NCBI GenBank assembly: GCA_023955635.1
Contig: JAMXHR010000017.1
Coordinates: forward strand, 1 to 64,000
Reading direction: 5' to 3'
DNA length: 64,000 nucleotides
DNA from: Methanosarcina sp. ERenArc_MAG2
GTDB lineage: Archaea; Halobacteriota; Methanosarcinia; Methanosarcinales; Methanosarcinaceae
A program made the translations under genes and the position numbers. The number at the start of each line of letters is the position of its first letter. Position 1 is the stretch's first letter. The notes below the pieces were generated by a model, which saw nothing but the letters and a program-made list of their open reading frames with translations, was not told the DNA's origin and ran no database searches. Positions 31,402-39,822 of the stretch are shown here, piece by piece.

Positions 31402-32568
31402 TTATTTAACTGTTATATAACTGGTCTTTTTCGCTGTGTTACTGCCTGCAGTATTCTTTACTGTTAAGCTGACTGTGTATTTTCCTGCTTTTGTGTATTT
31501 GTGAGTTGGATTCTGGGCTGTTGAAGTACTTTTGTCTCCAAAACTCCATTTCCATGAAGTGGGCGAGCCTGTACTTTTGTCAGCAAACTGCACCTTTAAA
31601 GACGCTTTTCCAGATCTAGGGGATGCAGAGAAAGCAGCAACCGGTGCTTTTGTAGTTGAAGAATACCGGACGCTCAAAAGAGCAAGCGGGATCTTGTAGT
31701 AGCTGCTGTCGTTATGCTTGTCGTACGCAAGCGTACTATCCTTGCCGGTAGTAAGGAATCTGCTCACGTCCCAGGTATCAGCACCATAGTAAGGTCCCGA
31801 TTTCACTCCGGACGCTATTTTATTTCCACGAAACTTATAGGTTCCATCCGCGCTGGCAAGGTAGATAGCAGTGAGTTTCGCCGAGCTCCAGCCGTCTGTA
31901 AGCTTGGATGTGCCAAACACAGTTGAACCAGTATAACTCTTGTCATCAGGGTTGACTGTGTCATGACCCTGGTTGATCCAGTAATTTACCTGGTCAGCAT
32001 CGCCGTCATCATACGCGACGATCAGGGTGATTGCCTTGATCCGGCCATCAAACGAAGAATCGATCTTTGCGGTTGTGGCCTTCACGTTCACCTTATTACC
32101 TTTGATCATATTCTTGACATCGTACCACATCAGGTAGTCACTCGTCACGCGGTTCATGTGGCTGTTGACCCAGACAGGTCCCTTTCCACCATTGCCTGGG
32201 AACGAGTATGAGGTGTTGAAGGTCTCATGCTTCTGGAGCTCATATTTGCTGTCACCGTTCGCGTCGATGTCGATAGTCACATTGCCCCTGCGATTCTCCT
32301 GCATGTTGCCGTCACAGACGGTAATGTAGAGCCTAGCCCATTTGATGTTCGTGTATGCAGGCAGTGTGAAAGTCTTCTGCGCAGGTGTGGCAAACCCTGG
32401 ATAAGAGTCATACCAGAGCCCACCGGAAACAGTCCCTTTCTGGACAGTCGTTAGTGAAATGCCTCCATCGTAGCTGTTTGCGGTGGTCAGAGATGCTGCC
32501 GAAGCCGTGCCCAGTAACAGCAACATTACCAATATTGGAAGTAGATATTTAACGTATTTGAAGTTCAT
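31402..32568 (-). CDS. Secreted surface protein with DUF3344 and PKD domains
   Basis: About 388 aa. A signal peptide (LPILVMLLLLGTASAAS) precedes a long domain with the DUF3344 pattern (WARLYITVCDGNMQENRRGNVTIDIDANGD ... WYDVKNMIKG ... ITLIVAYDDGD ... GADTWDVSRFL). A C-terminal PKD domain (FADKSTGSPTSWKWSFGDKST, NPTHKYTKAGKYTVSLTVKN) ends the protein. Both are common in Methanosarcina envelope proteins. I take ATG 32568 as start since AAAGGTGATG lies a few nt upstream; an in-frame ATG (32574) and GTG (32577) also exist. Just upstream, the binding site and start are duplicated out of frame (see findings). Role probably adhesive or structural. Confidence 0.88.
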   Translation of the reverse strand: MNFKYVKYLLPILVMLLLLGTASAASLTTANSYDGGISLTTVQKGTVSGGLWYDSYPGFATPAQKTFTLPAYTNIKWARLYITVCDGNMQENRRGNVTIDIDANGDSKYELQKHETFNTSYSFPGNGGKGPVWVNSHMNRVTSDYLMWYDVKNMIKGNKVNVKATTAKIDSSFDGRIKAITLIVAYDDGDADQVNYWINQGHDTVNPDDKSYTGSTVFGTSKLTDGWSSAKLTAIYLASADGTYKFRGNKIASGVKSGPYYGADTWDVSRFLTTGKDSTLAYDKHNDSSYYKIPLALLSVRYSSTTKAPVAAFSASPRSGKASLKVQFADKSTGSPTSWKWSFGDKSTSTAQNPTHKYTKAGKYTVSLTVKNTAGSNTAKKTSYITVK

Positions 32569-32731
32569 ATTCATCACCTTTAGAATTCATGTTCATCACC
32601 TGAAAAAGCAGGTTAACGACCTGATCAGGCCGCCTCTGCACAGAAAGTATTGTTTATTTCCTGTTTCCAAAGCCTGAATAATCATCCGGAACCCTGGGAA
32701 CTACTTCTGTGTTTGTACCGACGTTTGCTGA

Positions 32732-32878
32732 GATCCTCCTGCTACTACACCGGATGGCATTGTTTCCTCTCCAAAAGACGGCAAAGTTGCTGCCCTTGAG
32801 GTTCACAAGGTTTTCTGGGGATCGGAAGTTTGTGCTGTGATAAATAACCAGGAGCAGTTAGTGCTGCTCAGTATTTAG
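32732..32878 (+). pseudogene. Possible C-terminal remnant of a beta-propeller lipoprotein
   Basis: A stretch open for 48 codons, ending LLSI plus a stop at 32876-32878 and preceded in frame by a stop, reads TPDGIVSSPKDGKVAALEV. That resembles the last blade of the lipoproteins at 17861-21093 (ISPDGRYIAALEAP). No start or binding site is present, so I read it as a decayed fragment. Similarity is short and could be chance. Confidence 0.35.
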
Positions 32879-33398
32879 CCAGGCATCTGAGCGATCAAAG
32901 TTGTCGTTACCAAGCTGCAAGCCTTTGTATTTGGTGATGTTCTATGCCCAGTTGCTGAGATAATAGGAGAGTTAAAAGCAGGCAGTTGCACAGATTAAAG
33001 TTCACAAATTTCCAATATTTGTCAGGCCTTTTTTTAATATTACATTCTTAATAATGAAATCAATTTTATGCACATTTTTTCCACAAGCTTTCACTTATAG
33101 GAGAGGGTTTGTTTGTCACAACACTGTTACTTCAAAAAGAGTTACACATATTTAGTATTTAAATTTTGTTAAAATATAAGATTACCACCCATTAATATAT
33201 GACATAAGTAACACGATTATAACTATTCATAACATATAACTTGTTATGGTTATAGTTAACACATAAATTAAGTACACTTTAAAAACACTATAACCAGAAA
33301 ACACAGCCAAGTACGGAAAAATCAATCAAAATTTAAACCAGGGAAAGTATGGAAAACACGGACGAAATCAAATTGCAGGCGGCTACCTCACCCTAAAG

Positions 33399-33513
33399 AG
33401 GCTGTCCGACAATTCAACTTAAGGGCAAAAACATGTGAAAAATAAGGCATATAAAGCCTTTAAACTGAAAAAAAGGAATTTGTATATTACTGGGAGTAAT
33501 TGTCGGACAGCCT
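33399..33513. mobile_element. MITE-like element with perfect 16-bp terminal inverted repeats
   Basis: AGGCTGTCCGACAATT (33399-33414) and its exact reverse complement (33498-33513) bound 115 bp of AT-rich sequence without a gene. Ends of this type belong to transposons of the IS4/IS5 kind, so this is probably a non-autonomous derivative. The right end plus about 50 bp of outside sequence recurs at about 34732-34800. Confidence 0.75.
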
Positions 33514-34015
33514 GTAAAGGATGGGGTATTCGTGACCTTCCGCCTCCCGATGTAATAAAAGTAATGGAGAGTAAAATGACCTTGAGGGAGGCTACCGGTT
33601 TCTGAAGATATCAAAGTTCAAGGTAGAGAAAAATAAGCCTGCACGTTCTGCTTTCATCGTTAAAAATTCCATTGCAAAAATTCGGTTGTCCACTGATACA
33701 AAAATGGTATTTTCAGGATGAAATCTCCACCACGACTTTGATTGCGTTTTGGTGCATTTGCACACGATAGTTTTACAAATGCCAAAGGTACGGAAAAAGA
33801 TTGAAAGAAGACGTTATTACGATTACAGTGAAATAATAACAACGGAATACAAATGGACGACCAAATTTGGGGTCGTCTCTATCAGTTGATATTGTTCTAA
33901 AATAATGTAAATACAGTTTTCAACTCTTTCTTTTCCTTGTATTTCTGGTTTATGAAGAGAATACTTTGACGTCCTTCAATACATCGAAGTACTGATTTAC
34001 ATCCTTATAAAAGAG
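33514..34015. other. Gene-free spacer downstream of nikR
   Basis: About 500 bp, no gene supported. It holds the flank of the MITE and a dyad GACGACCAAATTTGGGGTCGTC at 33856-33877 that could end transcription from either side. The open frames here (for example 33660-33842 on minus) have no binding site and do not look like proteins. Confidence 0.5.
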
Positions 34016-34438
34016 TCATATATTTTCATTTGACGCTATAGTTGTGAGTTTTGAGAATTTTACCCCTTTTAGGGCCATTATATCTTCGGCAAGTTCTTTA
34101 ATCTTCTCACCGTCTCCATCCAGAACAATTACTTCAAAACAATTGTCGTGATCGAGGTGGACATGCACGGAAGACTTTATCAGGGGAGTGTAGTGATGCT
34201 GGATATCTCCAAGGGCATTTGAAAGACCTCGTTTTGTATGATCGTAAGTAACCGCAACGATTCCAACACGATGACCTTTAATGTCCCCCATCCACTCGTA
34301 ATAGGAAATATAACTTCTGATGGCATCCCTGATACCTTCCGAACGAGACGAATAACCTCTTTTTTCGATAATTTCATCAAATTTATCCAGAAGGTTGTCA
34401 GGAAGGGAAACCCCTATCCTCATGAGTTCTGTTTCCAT
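34016..34438 (-). CDS. nikR: Nickel-responsive regulator NikR
   Basis: 140 aa. An N-terminal ribbon-helix-helix DNA-binding domain (MRIGVSLPDNLLDKFDEIIEKRGYSSRSEGIRDAIR) is followed by the ACT-like nickel domain with the metal ligands in HHYTPLIKSSVHVHLDHDNCFEV (His, His-x-His, Cys). NikR represses nickel uptake genes when nickel is plentiful. I start at ATG 34438, with GGTGAT 3 nt upstream, rather than a TTG five codons earlier. No nickel transporter is adjacent; the nearest transport genes are the ECF/ABC set at 25-31 kb. The spacer to the right (to 34916) has no gene, is very AT-rich and holds possible operators. Confidence 0.94.
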   Translation of the reverse strand: METELMRIGVSLPDNLLDKFDEIIEKRGYSSRSEGIRDAIRSYISYYEWMGDIKGHRVGIVAVTYDHTKRGLSNALGDIQHHYTPLIKSSVHVHLDHDNCFEVIVLDGDGEKIKELAEDIMALKGVKFSKLTTIASNENI

Positions 34439-34453
34439 CGTATCACCAAACAA

Positions 34454-34731
34454 TTTATATTTATGTATATTATAATAATTTATTATATAATAAGTATTAC
34501 TACATATGTTTTTTCACTCAACCACTATATAAATATAGCTGATTATAATTGAGATGCACTCTTCAAATTGTAAGGGAATATACAAGTCTTAAAAATAATC
34601 AATATGTCTACTTAATTTTGTAGATGTGTAATAAATGGAACATTTCATATTATTGAAAAAAGAATAATAAATTGAATTAGAATTTCATGAAACTATAAAG
34701 TTCCAGTTTAACAAAAGACGGTTGTTATTTA
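34454..34731. promoter_or_regulatory. AT-rich upstream region of nikR
   Basis: No gene. Within 34455-34545 the sequence is almost all A/T with TATATTTATGTATATTATAATAA, which gives several possible TATA elements for nikR on the minus strand. Dyads of TATTA/TAATA type are present, but I could not single out a NikR operator. Confidence 0.35.
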
Positions 34732-34800
34732 TTACTGAAAGTAGTTGTCGGACAGCCTGTAAGGCCAGGATATTCGTGACCTTCTGCACTCCCAGAGTAA
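34732..34800. repeat. Second copy of the MITE right end and its flank
   Basis: About 70 bp including GTTGTCGGACAGCCTGTAA and TATTCGTGACCTTC matches 33488-33558 with some substitutions. Since the shared part goes beyond the terminal repeat, it is a duplication or a longer repeated unit, not only an element end. No left end was seen nearby. Confidence 0.65.
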
Positions 34801-34916
34801 TAAAGAAATAGAAAAGTAGAGAAAAAATAAGAAAGAAATAGAAAAATAAGAAAAAACAAAGAAACTCGAATAAACAAAGAAATAAAAAAGAAAATAAGAG
34901 TCCGAACCTTTGAGGT

Positions 34917-35921
34917 TTAGACCTGTTTTATATTCATATTGAGAGCAACTTCTGCAATATCAGCGCTATATTCGGCTACCCTTCGCAGGCTCTCCAGGAT
35001 CATGCTAAGTTCAATGCTACCTGAACCTTCGATATCCCGTGACTCCAGAGAAACTCCGAACTGGGAAACTTTCTTGGCTTCTACAACGATTTTGTTGATA
35101 GCCTGGAGGTCTTCTTGTGCCATTGAGTCTATTGAGCTTTCGAAAACCTTGCGGGAGAGTTCAGCCATCTTGAAAATCGGATCATCATTGCTGACCCCAT
35201 AGCTCATTTTCAGAACGTTTGTGGCTATCTTAACAGCGTGGTCGCCTACACGTTCGATACTTTTTGTAATAAGCCTGTATCCCAGGCATTCCCTGGGATG
35301 CCGAATCCCGATCTTATCAGAGAGTTCAAGATCCTCGATTGAGGCTTTGAGCTGGCGGACGGCAAGAAGATAAAAGCGGTCTACATCATCGTCTCTCTGG
35401 ATGACGTCTTCGGCAATCTCCACGTTGTGATCCCTGAGAGAGGCCATGGAGTCCTCAAGCATGGAAAGTACAAGCCCGTACATGTTTTTGATTACCCGCC
35501 CAAGAGGTAGGTCATTATAATTCAGCAGACACTGGAAAACCAATTCATTCCTGGATTCTTCCACAAGCTCAAGACCTATCAATTTTTGACGCACGGAGTC
35601 CTTGATAAACTTGCGATCATAAGCACTGAAACCTTTTTTGGTAGTCAGCCTAATAGAGTCATAACCTACAAGATAATGAGAAATAAGAATCCTGAGATTA
35701 TTTTCCGCACTATCCGAATGAATATAGTCGATCGTTGCTTTAAGGGCGGAATGTTCCTTTGAGACCGCACTGGAAGAAACAAGCAGGGTTTTGTTAGGCA
35801 TGGGTGTAAGAGTAAGTGTATCTCCTGCCTCAATCCCTATATCCCGGACCCATTTTATAGGAAGGGACACGATGTAAGTAGAATTTCCGGTAAACTGAAC
35901 TTTTCTTTTATCCTTGGTAAT
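34917..35921 (-). CDS. AbrB-PhoU fusion regulator, probable ATT start
   Basis: About 334 aa. An N-terminal SpoVT/AbrB DNA-binding hairpin (KRKVQFTGNSTYIVSLPIKWVRDIGIEAGD) is joined to two PhoU-type helical repeats (VIQRDDDVDRFYLLAVRQ, KSIERVGDHAVKIATNVL, SRRVAEYSADIAEV-like end). Archaeal proteins of this kind are thought to act as phosphate-responsive transcription regulators. The usual GTG call (35870) would cut the AbrB domain in half. The frame is open upstream, and ATT at 35921, 5 nt after AGGGGGAT, gives the expected N-terminus I/M-T-K-D-K-R-K-V. A TATA-like CTATATAG around 35972 fits a short leader. It could control the pst operon 25 kb away. Confidence 0.85.
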   Translation of the reverse strand: MTKDKRKVQFTGNSTYIVSLPIKWVRDIGIEAGDTLTLTPMPNKTLLVSSSAVSKEHSALKATIDYIHSDSAENNLRILISHYLVGYDSIRLTTKKGFSAYDRKFIKDSVRQKLIGLELVEESRNELVFQCLLNYNDLPLGRVIKNMYGLVLSMLEDSMASLRDHNVEIAEDVIQRDDDVDRFYLLAVRQLKASIEDLELSDKIGIRHPRECLGYRLITKSIERVGDHAVKIATNVLKMSYGVSNDDPIFKMAELSRKVFESSIDSMAQEDLQAINKIVVEAKKVSQFGVSLESRDIEGSGSIELSMILESLRRVAEYSADIAEVALNMNIKQV

Positions 35922-36457
35922 AAATAATCCCCCTGGGGATATTCTAATGGATCTTAAAGGATCTATATAGAGAAAAGTGATATATAAAGCTATCTTGGAA
36001 ATAGAACGCTAAAGTAAGAAATAAATTCTGGTTGCTCTATATAAGTGTAGTATATAGGGAATAGTTATCAAAGGATAGAAAAATATAGATCTACATTAAA
36101 GACAGAGAAAAATTAGGTATAAAAGCAGGTTTATGAAAAGTACTTTTTCCGTAAAAACCTTTCTTTTTTTGCAGGTGCTTCAATGAACTTCTGATTTATT
36201 AGGCTCTACCTGTAGAAAGAGGCCATATTTGAACTTGAAATTTAAAAAATCTAGAAAAATTAAATGAAAAATCCTAAAAATAGCAAATCTATAGGGCAGT
36301 TGCTAGCCTTATGAGGCCCTACAAGAACCGGAAAATCGATTTTTTGAGAAATTTCCGAATCTTCTTCTCATTTTGAATCTTCTTTTCACTCTATGCTTTT
36401 TATCCGGATAAATTAGAAAATTCCTTCAGCTTTTTGGTTTCATAGCATTTTTTATCG
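35922..36457. other. Gene-free spacer with promoter of the AbrB-PhoU gene
   Basis: No gene supported. The left end holds the TATA-like element for the AbrB-PhoU gene (minus strand, about 35968-35975). The rest (36000-36457) is AT-rich with no repeat of note; it is the 3' side of the DUF457-like gene. Confidence 0.5.
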
Positions 36458-36988
36458 TTAGAATTTGTTTTGTCTAAATCTTTTTATTAACCAGTGTAAA
36501 GTCAAAATAACTATTACTCCCATTCCCAAAATTTCAGGAATGGAAGAGTACGAGAAATTGAATGTAAAAGACTTTTTTAACATTCTTATTAAATATTCTA
36601 TTCCAGTGAGATCTGAGTGATCTTGGGGAAAACTCAATCCGAAGAACGGCCAGAATAAAGTTTTAGGGGTTGCCCACATTTGATCTTCTATAAGATGGAA
36701 GAAAGAGCCCATGGTAAGAGAAATAACCCTTATATCTTCTCTTATTTTGTACAAATATAAACCTATCAGGAAGAGAATAAGGGAGAACAACAGGGTATGA
36801 CCTATAATGCGCCCGTTTGCAAGAGTAGAAGGAAAGATGACTTTTCCGAGAGGTTTATCTAGTAAATCAGGCAGAAGGGCTCCAATAACCAGGTACTTTG
36901 GATTTATAATACTTCTTAGTCGAGGTATAAAAATTCCAAGTATAGAAAATACTCCAAATGTGACGCCAATATGTCCAAAAAGAAGCAT
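36458..36988 (-). CDS. Membrane-bound metal-dependent hydrolase-like protein (DUF457/YdjM type)
   Basis: 176 aa with about five membrane spans. It keeps the polar motifs of the family inside helices: FGHIGVTFG at the N-terminus, GALLPDLLDKPLG, GRIIGHTLLFSL and GSFFHLIEDQMW, a His/Asp set that would bind metal. Substrate unknown. ATG 36988 is the probable start (the TTG one codon upstream is less likely). A monocistronic gene; the TATATATATA run at 37011-37021 on its upstream side may be the promoter. Confidence 0.75.
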   Translation of the reverse strand: MLLFGHIGVTFGVFSILGIFIPRLRSIINPKYLVIGALLPDLLDKPLGKVIFPSTLANGRIIGHTLLFSLILFLIGLYLYKIREDIRVISLTMGSFFHLIEDQMWATPKTLFWPFFGLSFPQDHSDLTGIEYLIRMLKKSFTFNFSYSSIPEILGMGVIVILTLHWLIKRFRQNKF

Positions 36989-37174
36989 CAAAAAGTAAAG
37001 GAACTCTTGATATATATATATACTGTTTGAGTCTTACAGAACCTCACTAAAATAGTAACCTGAGAGGGTAAAACGTTGCTATCAGTTCCATTTTAGCAAT
37101 CTGTTGAATCTGCCTTCGGGAGATTATTCACTGCAGGTATCTATACAAAAGAAAAAATCAATTGTAAAAAAATG

Positions 37175-38083
37175 TTATTCGACAATTGCATATGCAATGT
37201 GCCCATGCTCAGGCGCATGATACCCATCCTTACGTCCCTTAAAATAACGTTTTTCGATATCTTCCGGGCTCAAGTTATCATAGAGACGTAATCCTAAACT
37301 TGCAATTTCTTCGTCCAAAGTTACTGGATTGAAACCCGTTATCATCTTTTCACCTAGCTTTTGAAAAACCTCCTGCTTCTTTTGCATTTTCGGAGAAGAT
37401 TTTTCGGGGATAAATGCATCGGTATCGAAGTAATCGAAAACAATTGCACTATCCTTAGGGGCAATATCGGTGATGGAACGCAGTGTTGCAAATACTTCTT
37501 CTCGAGTCAAGTACATGGTGACGCCAAGCCAGCTAAAGAAGCTTTTAACATTCGGATCATAAGATGATGAGTGACTGAGTGCAGCTGCTAAATTTTCCTT
37601 TGTAAAATCTATAGGGATAAAGTGTAATTGTGCCGGATGTTCCCATCCCAACTCGGCAAGGCGAAGAAGCTTAAAATTTTGTGTGGCTGGATGATCGACC
37701 TCAAACACTTCTAATTGTTCCAATAACTCTGGGCGCCGAAAAGCAAAGGTATCCATTCCTGCCCCAAGGATCACATACTGTTTAACTCCCTGTCTGACAG
37801 CCCTCTCCAGGGCGTCTTCCGTATATCGTGCGCGGCTTAGGACATTTGTTGCTTGCATTAAAGCCGTCCAGGGGACTGGTTGGTCAGAGCATGATGCAGT
37901 ATATTCAGGATCATCAAACTGCTTATATTTAGTTAAACCCTGTTCAATTAGTGCTCGTACTTCCTGTGGGATCAACCGATAGGCCAGAAAATCATCAAAG
38001 ATTTTGGGAGTATCATTCATGGAATGATAGGCACGAATGGAGGCAGTTATCATTGCAGAATAGCTAGCTTGGTTCTCTTTCAT
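37175..38083 (-). CDS. SAM-dependent methyltransferase of the leucine carboxyl methyltransferase (LCM/TIGR00027) family
   Basis: 302 aa. SAM-binding YVILGAGMDTFAFR (about 103-116), FEVDHPATQ (about 127-135) and SWLGVTMYLTREEV (about 188-201) are the family's hallmarks, in the right order. Family members methylate carboxyl or hydroxyl groups of small molecules or are uncharacterised; polyketide-linked examples exist in bacteria. Codon and base use are like the rest of the window but the family is mainly bacterial, so lateral transfer is plausible. No partner gene is adjacent. Confidence 0.87.
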   Translation of the reverse strand: MKENQASYSAMITASIRAYHSMNDTPKIFDDFLAYRLIPQEVRALIEQGLTKYKQFDDPEYTASCSDQPVPWTALMQATNVLSRARYTEDALERAVRQGVKQYVILGAGMDTFAFRRPELLEQLEVFEVDHPATQNFKLLRLAELGWEHPAQLHFIPIDFTKENLAAALSHSSSYDPNVKSFFSWLGVTMYLTREEVFATLRSITDIAPKDSAIVFDYFDTDAFIPEKSSPKMQKKQEVFQKLGEKMITGFNPVTLDEEIASLGLRLYDNLSPEDIEKRYFKGRKDGYHAPEHGHIAYAIVE

Positions 38084-38352
38084 CTGATTATCTTCCTTTT
38101 TACTGTAGTCTCTAAGAAATCGGAATTTGGCCTTTTAAGAAGAATTAGATCAATACTTAAACTGGTTTCAACTGCTTAAATAACCATATGGACTTATGCA
38201 ATCGCATTGATAAATCAATAACATCAAACATACCAAACCTTTGACTGCATAAACCATACATTTAACCTCTACTTCTATTATGCCTGATTTGTGCCAAACC
38301 CCCCAATGATCTTTTGAAGGTACAGTTTATAGACAGGAGCACACACAGTCCA
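38084..38352. other. Spacer upstream of the methyltransferase gene
   Basis: About 270 bp without a gene, leading into a degraded PKD-domain fragment. It would hold the minus-strand methyltransferase promoter, but I saw no convincing TATA element. Confidence 0.4.
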
Positions 38353-38463
38353 GCTTCATGGAAATGGAGTTTTGGAGACGGAACATGTTCAACATCTAAG
38401 AATCCCGCACGTACTTACAGTATCGAATTGAAATCTGTAATTTTAGTTCATAACAAAAATTGA
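38353..38463 (+). pseudogene. Decayed PKD-domain fragment
   Basis: Reads ASWKWSFGDGTCSTSKNPARTYSIE and stops after another 12 codons. The SWKWSFGDG...NPxRTYS pattern is that of a PKD domain (compare SWKWSFGDKST...NPTHKYT in the gene at 31402-32568). No start, signal peptide or second domain is present, so this is the tail of a lost envelope-protein gene. The AT-rich spacer 38464-38678 beyond it holds the promoter of the next gene, probably TATAATATATA near 38501-38512. Confidence 0.7.
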
Positions 38464-38678
38464 TGTAATAAAGGCTAGATAATGTTTTATTCGTAAAATT
38501 ATATAATATATACTTAGTCTCTTTACTGATTTATCACATAATTGGTTGGGCAAATAGTCCAAGTTTGGATTAATGTGACTTTAGTAATAGATGATTCAAA
38601 TATTATTACATAACCTGAAAAATATCCGAACTATAAACTGTACATTAACTTTGAAAATAAAGCTATGGGGGAAAATAA

Positions 38679-39671
38679 ATGAAAAATAAGGAGAAGCTAT
38701 GTTCAATAGCTTTAGCTTCAGCATTCCTGATTTTTGTTTTTTTGAGTTTAATCTCAGCCGCAGCAGCTTCAGCGGCTCAAGTTACGAAAATTGGCACAGG
38801 ATATGATCCTGCTGTTTATGGTAACAAGGTAGTATGGACAAATGGGGTTGTTATTCATCTATACAACCTGACAACCAGAACAGACACTACGGTTAGCTCT
38901 TCTGGAGCGTCTAGTCCAGATATTTACGACAACAAGTTAGTGTGGCATGATGAAAGCAGTGGGACACCAAGGCTTACTGTGTACGATATACCAACAGCCA
39001 CAAAAAGTTACATCACGCAGGATGTAGACCAATATAGCAAACCTGCTATTTACGGCAACAGAATCGTCTGGAGTAAAAATGATAGTGTGTATCTGATGGA
39101 CATGTCTACATCTACACAGACTAAAATCGGAAACGGTAGTAATCCAGACATATATGACACAAAAGTGGTGTATTACTCTTATTCAGAAGATCCAGAAGTG
39201 GATATAGCTATCAGAATGTATGACATCAATACGAAGGAAAAAATAACTGTCAATTCATATGGAGATCCAAACATACCGCATATATGGGGTACTAAAGTCA
39301 TCTGGTCTGACGTATATAATCATCAGGGATATATTGCGATGTATGATACGTCAACAAAGAAAACCATAGACGTCACACATCAACTTGACACCGATCCAAA
39401 TGGAAAAGAATATGGCGCCAGTACAGGGACACATATTGCCATACAAAATGATAAAATTGTATATAATAAATGCGTTGATGATTACGAAGGCAAACCTGGG
39501 GTATATGTGTATAACATATCTACAGGACAAAGCACAATGATATATAATTATCCTGAAGAAGCATATACGACACCGGAAGTATACAATAACACGGTTGTAT
39601 GGGGGATAGACAAGAACTATGTCGATAGTGCGGATAGTAATGATATCTATTTATGCGATCTTGCAGTCTAA
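38679..39671 (+). CDS. Secreted TolB/YVTN-like beta-propeller surface protein
   Basis: 330 aa. Signal peptide (LIFVFLSLISAAAASAA) followed by six to seven blades with the repeated core PxIYGNKVVW/PDIYDNKLVWHD/PAIYGNRIVWS and a variable YDxxT segment, a pattern frequent in Methanosarcina cell-surface proteins. No C-terminal anchor is visible, so it is likely secreted or held by other envelope proteins. GGGGGAAAATAA precedes the ATG. Ends before a GC-rich hairpin that could be its terminator. Confidence 0.88.
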   Translation: MKNKEKLCSIALASAFLIFVFLSLISAAAASAAQVTKIGTGYDPAVYGNKVVWTNGVVIHLYNLTTRTDTTVSSSGASSPDIYDNKLVWHDESSGTPRLTVYDIPTATKSYITQDVDQYSKPAIYGNRIVWSKNDSVYLMDMSTSTQTKIGNGSNPDIYDTKVVYYSYSEDPEVDIAIRMYDINTKEKITVNSYGDPNIPHIWGTKVIWSDVYNHQGYIAMYDTSTKKTIDVTHQLDTDPNGKEYGASTGTHIAIQNDKIVYNKCVDDYEGKPGVYVYNISTGQSTMIYNYPEEAYTTPEVYNNTVVWGIDKNYVDSADSNDIYLCDLAV

Positions 39672-39695
39672 CCCGAAAATCTCACAGTAAGGTGA

Positions 39696-39713
39696 GTGGT
39701 GGACATCCACCAC
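39696..39713 (+). terminator. Hairpin after the propeller gene
   Basis: GTGGTGGA (39696-39703) pairs with TCCACCAC (39706-39713), a strong 8-bp stem, followed by AACATTTTATTG. It lies between two converging genes and is well placed to stop the rightward transcript. Confidence 0.6.
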
Positions 39714-39822
39714 AACATTTTATTGAAAAAATCTGATTTTTGGATTTGGCGATGAGAAAATGAATGAGAAAAAGAATATCAAGAATATTCTTTAATCTTT
39801 AGACATATGTGGAATTTATTTT

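Noticed and set aside
33414..33842. Minus-strand frames of 60-66 aa near nikR
   Set aside because: They overlap the MITE and its flank, have no starts with binding sites and no protein-like pattern.
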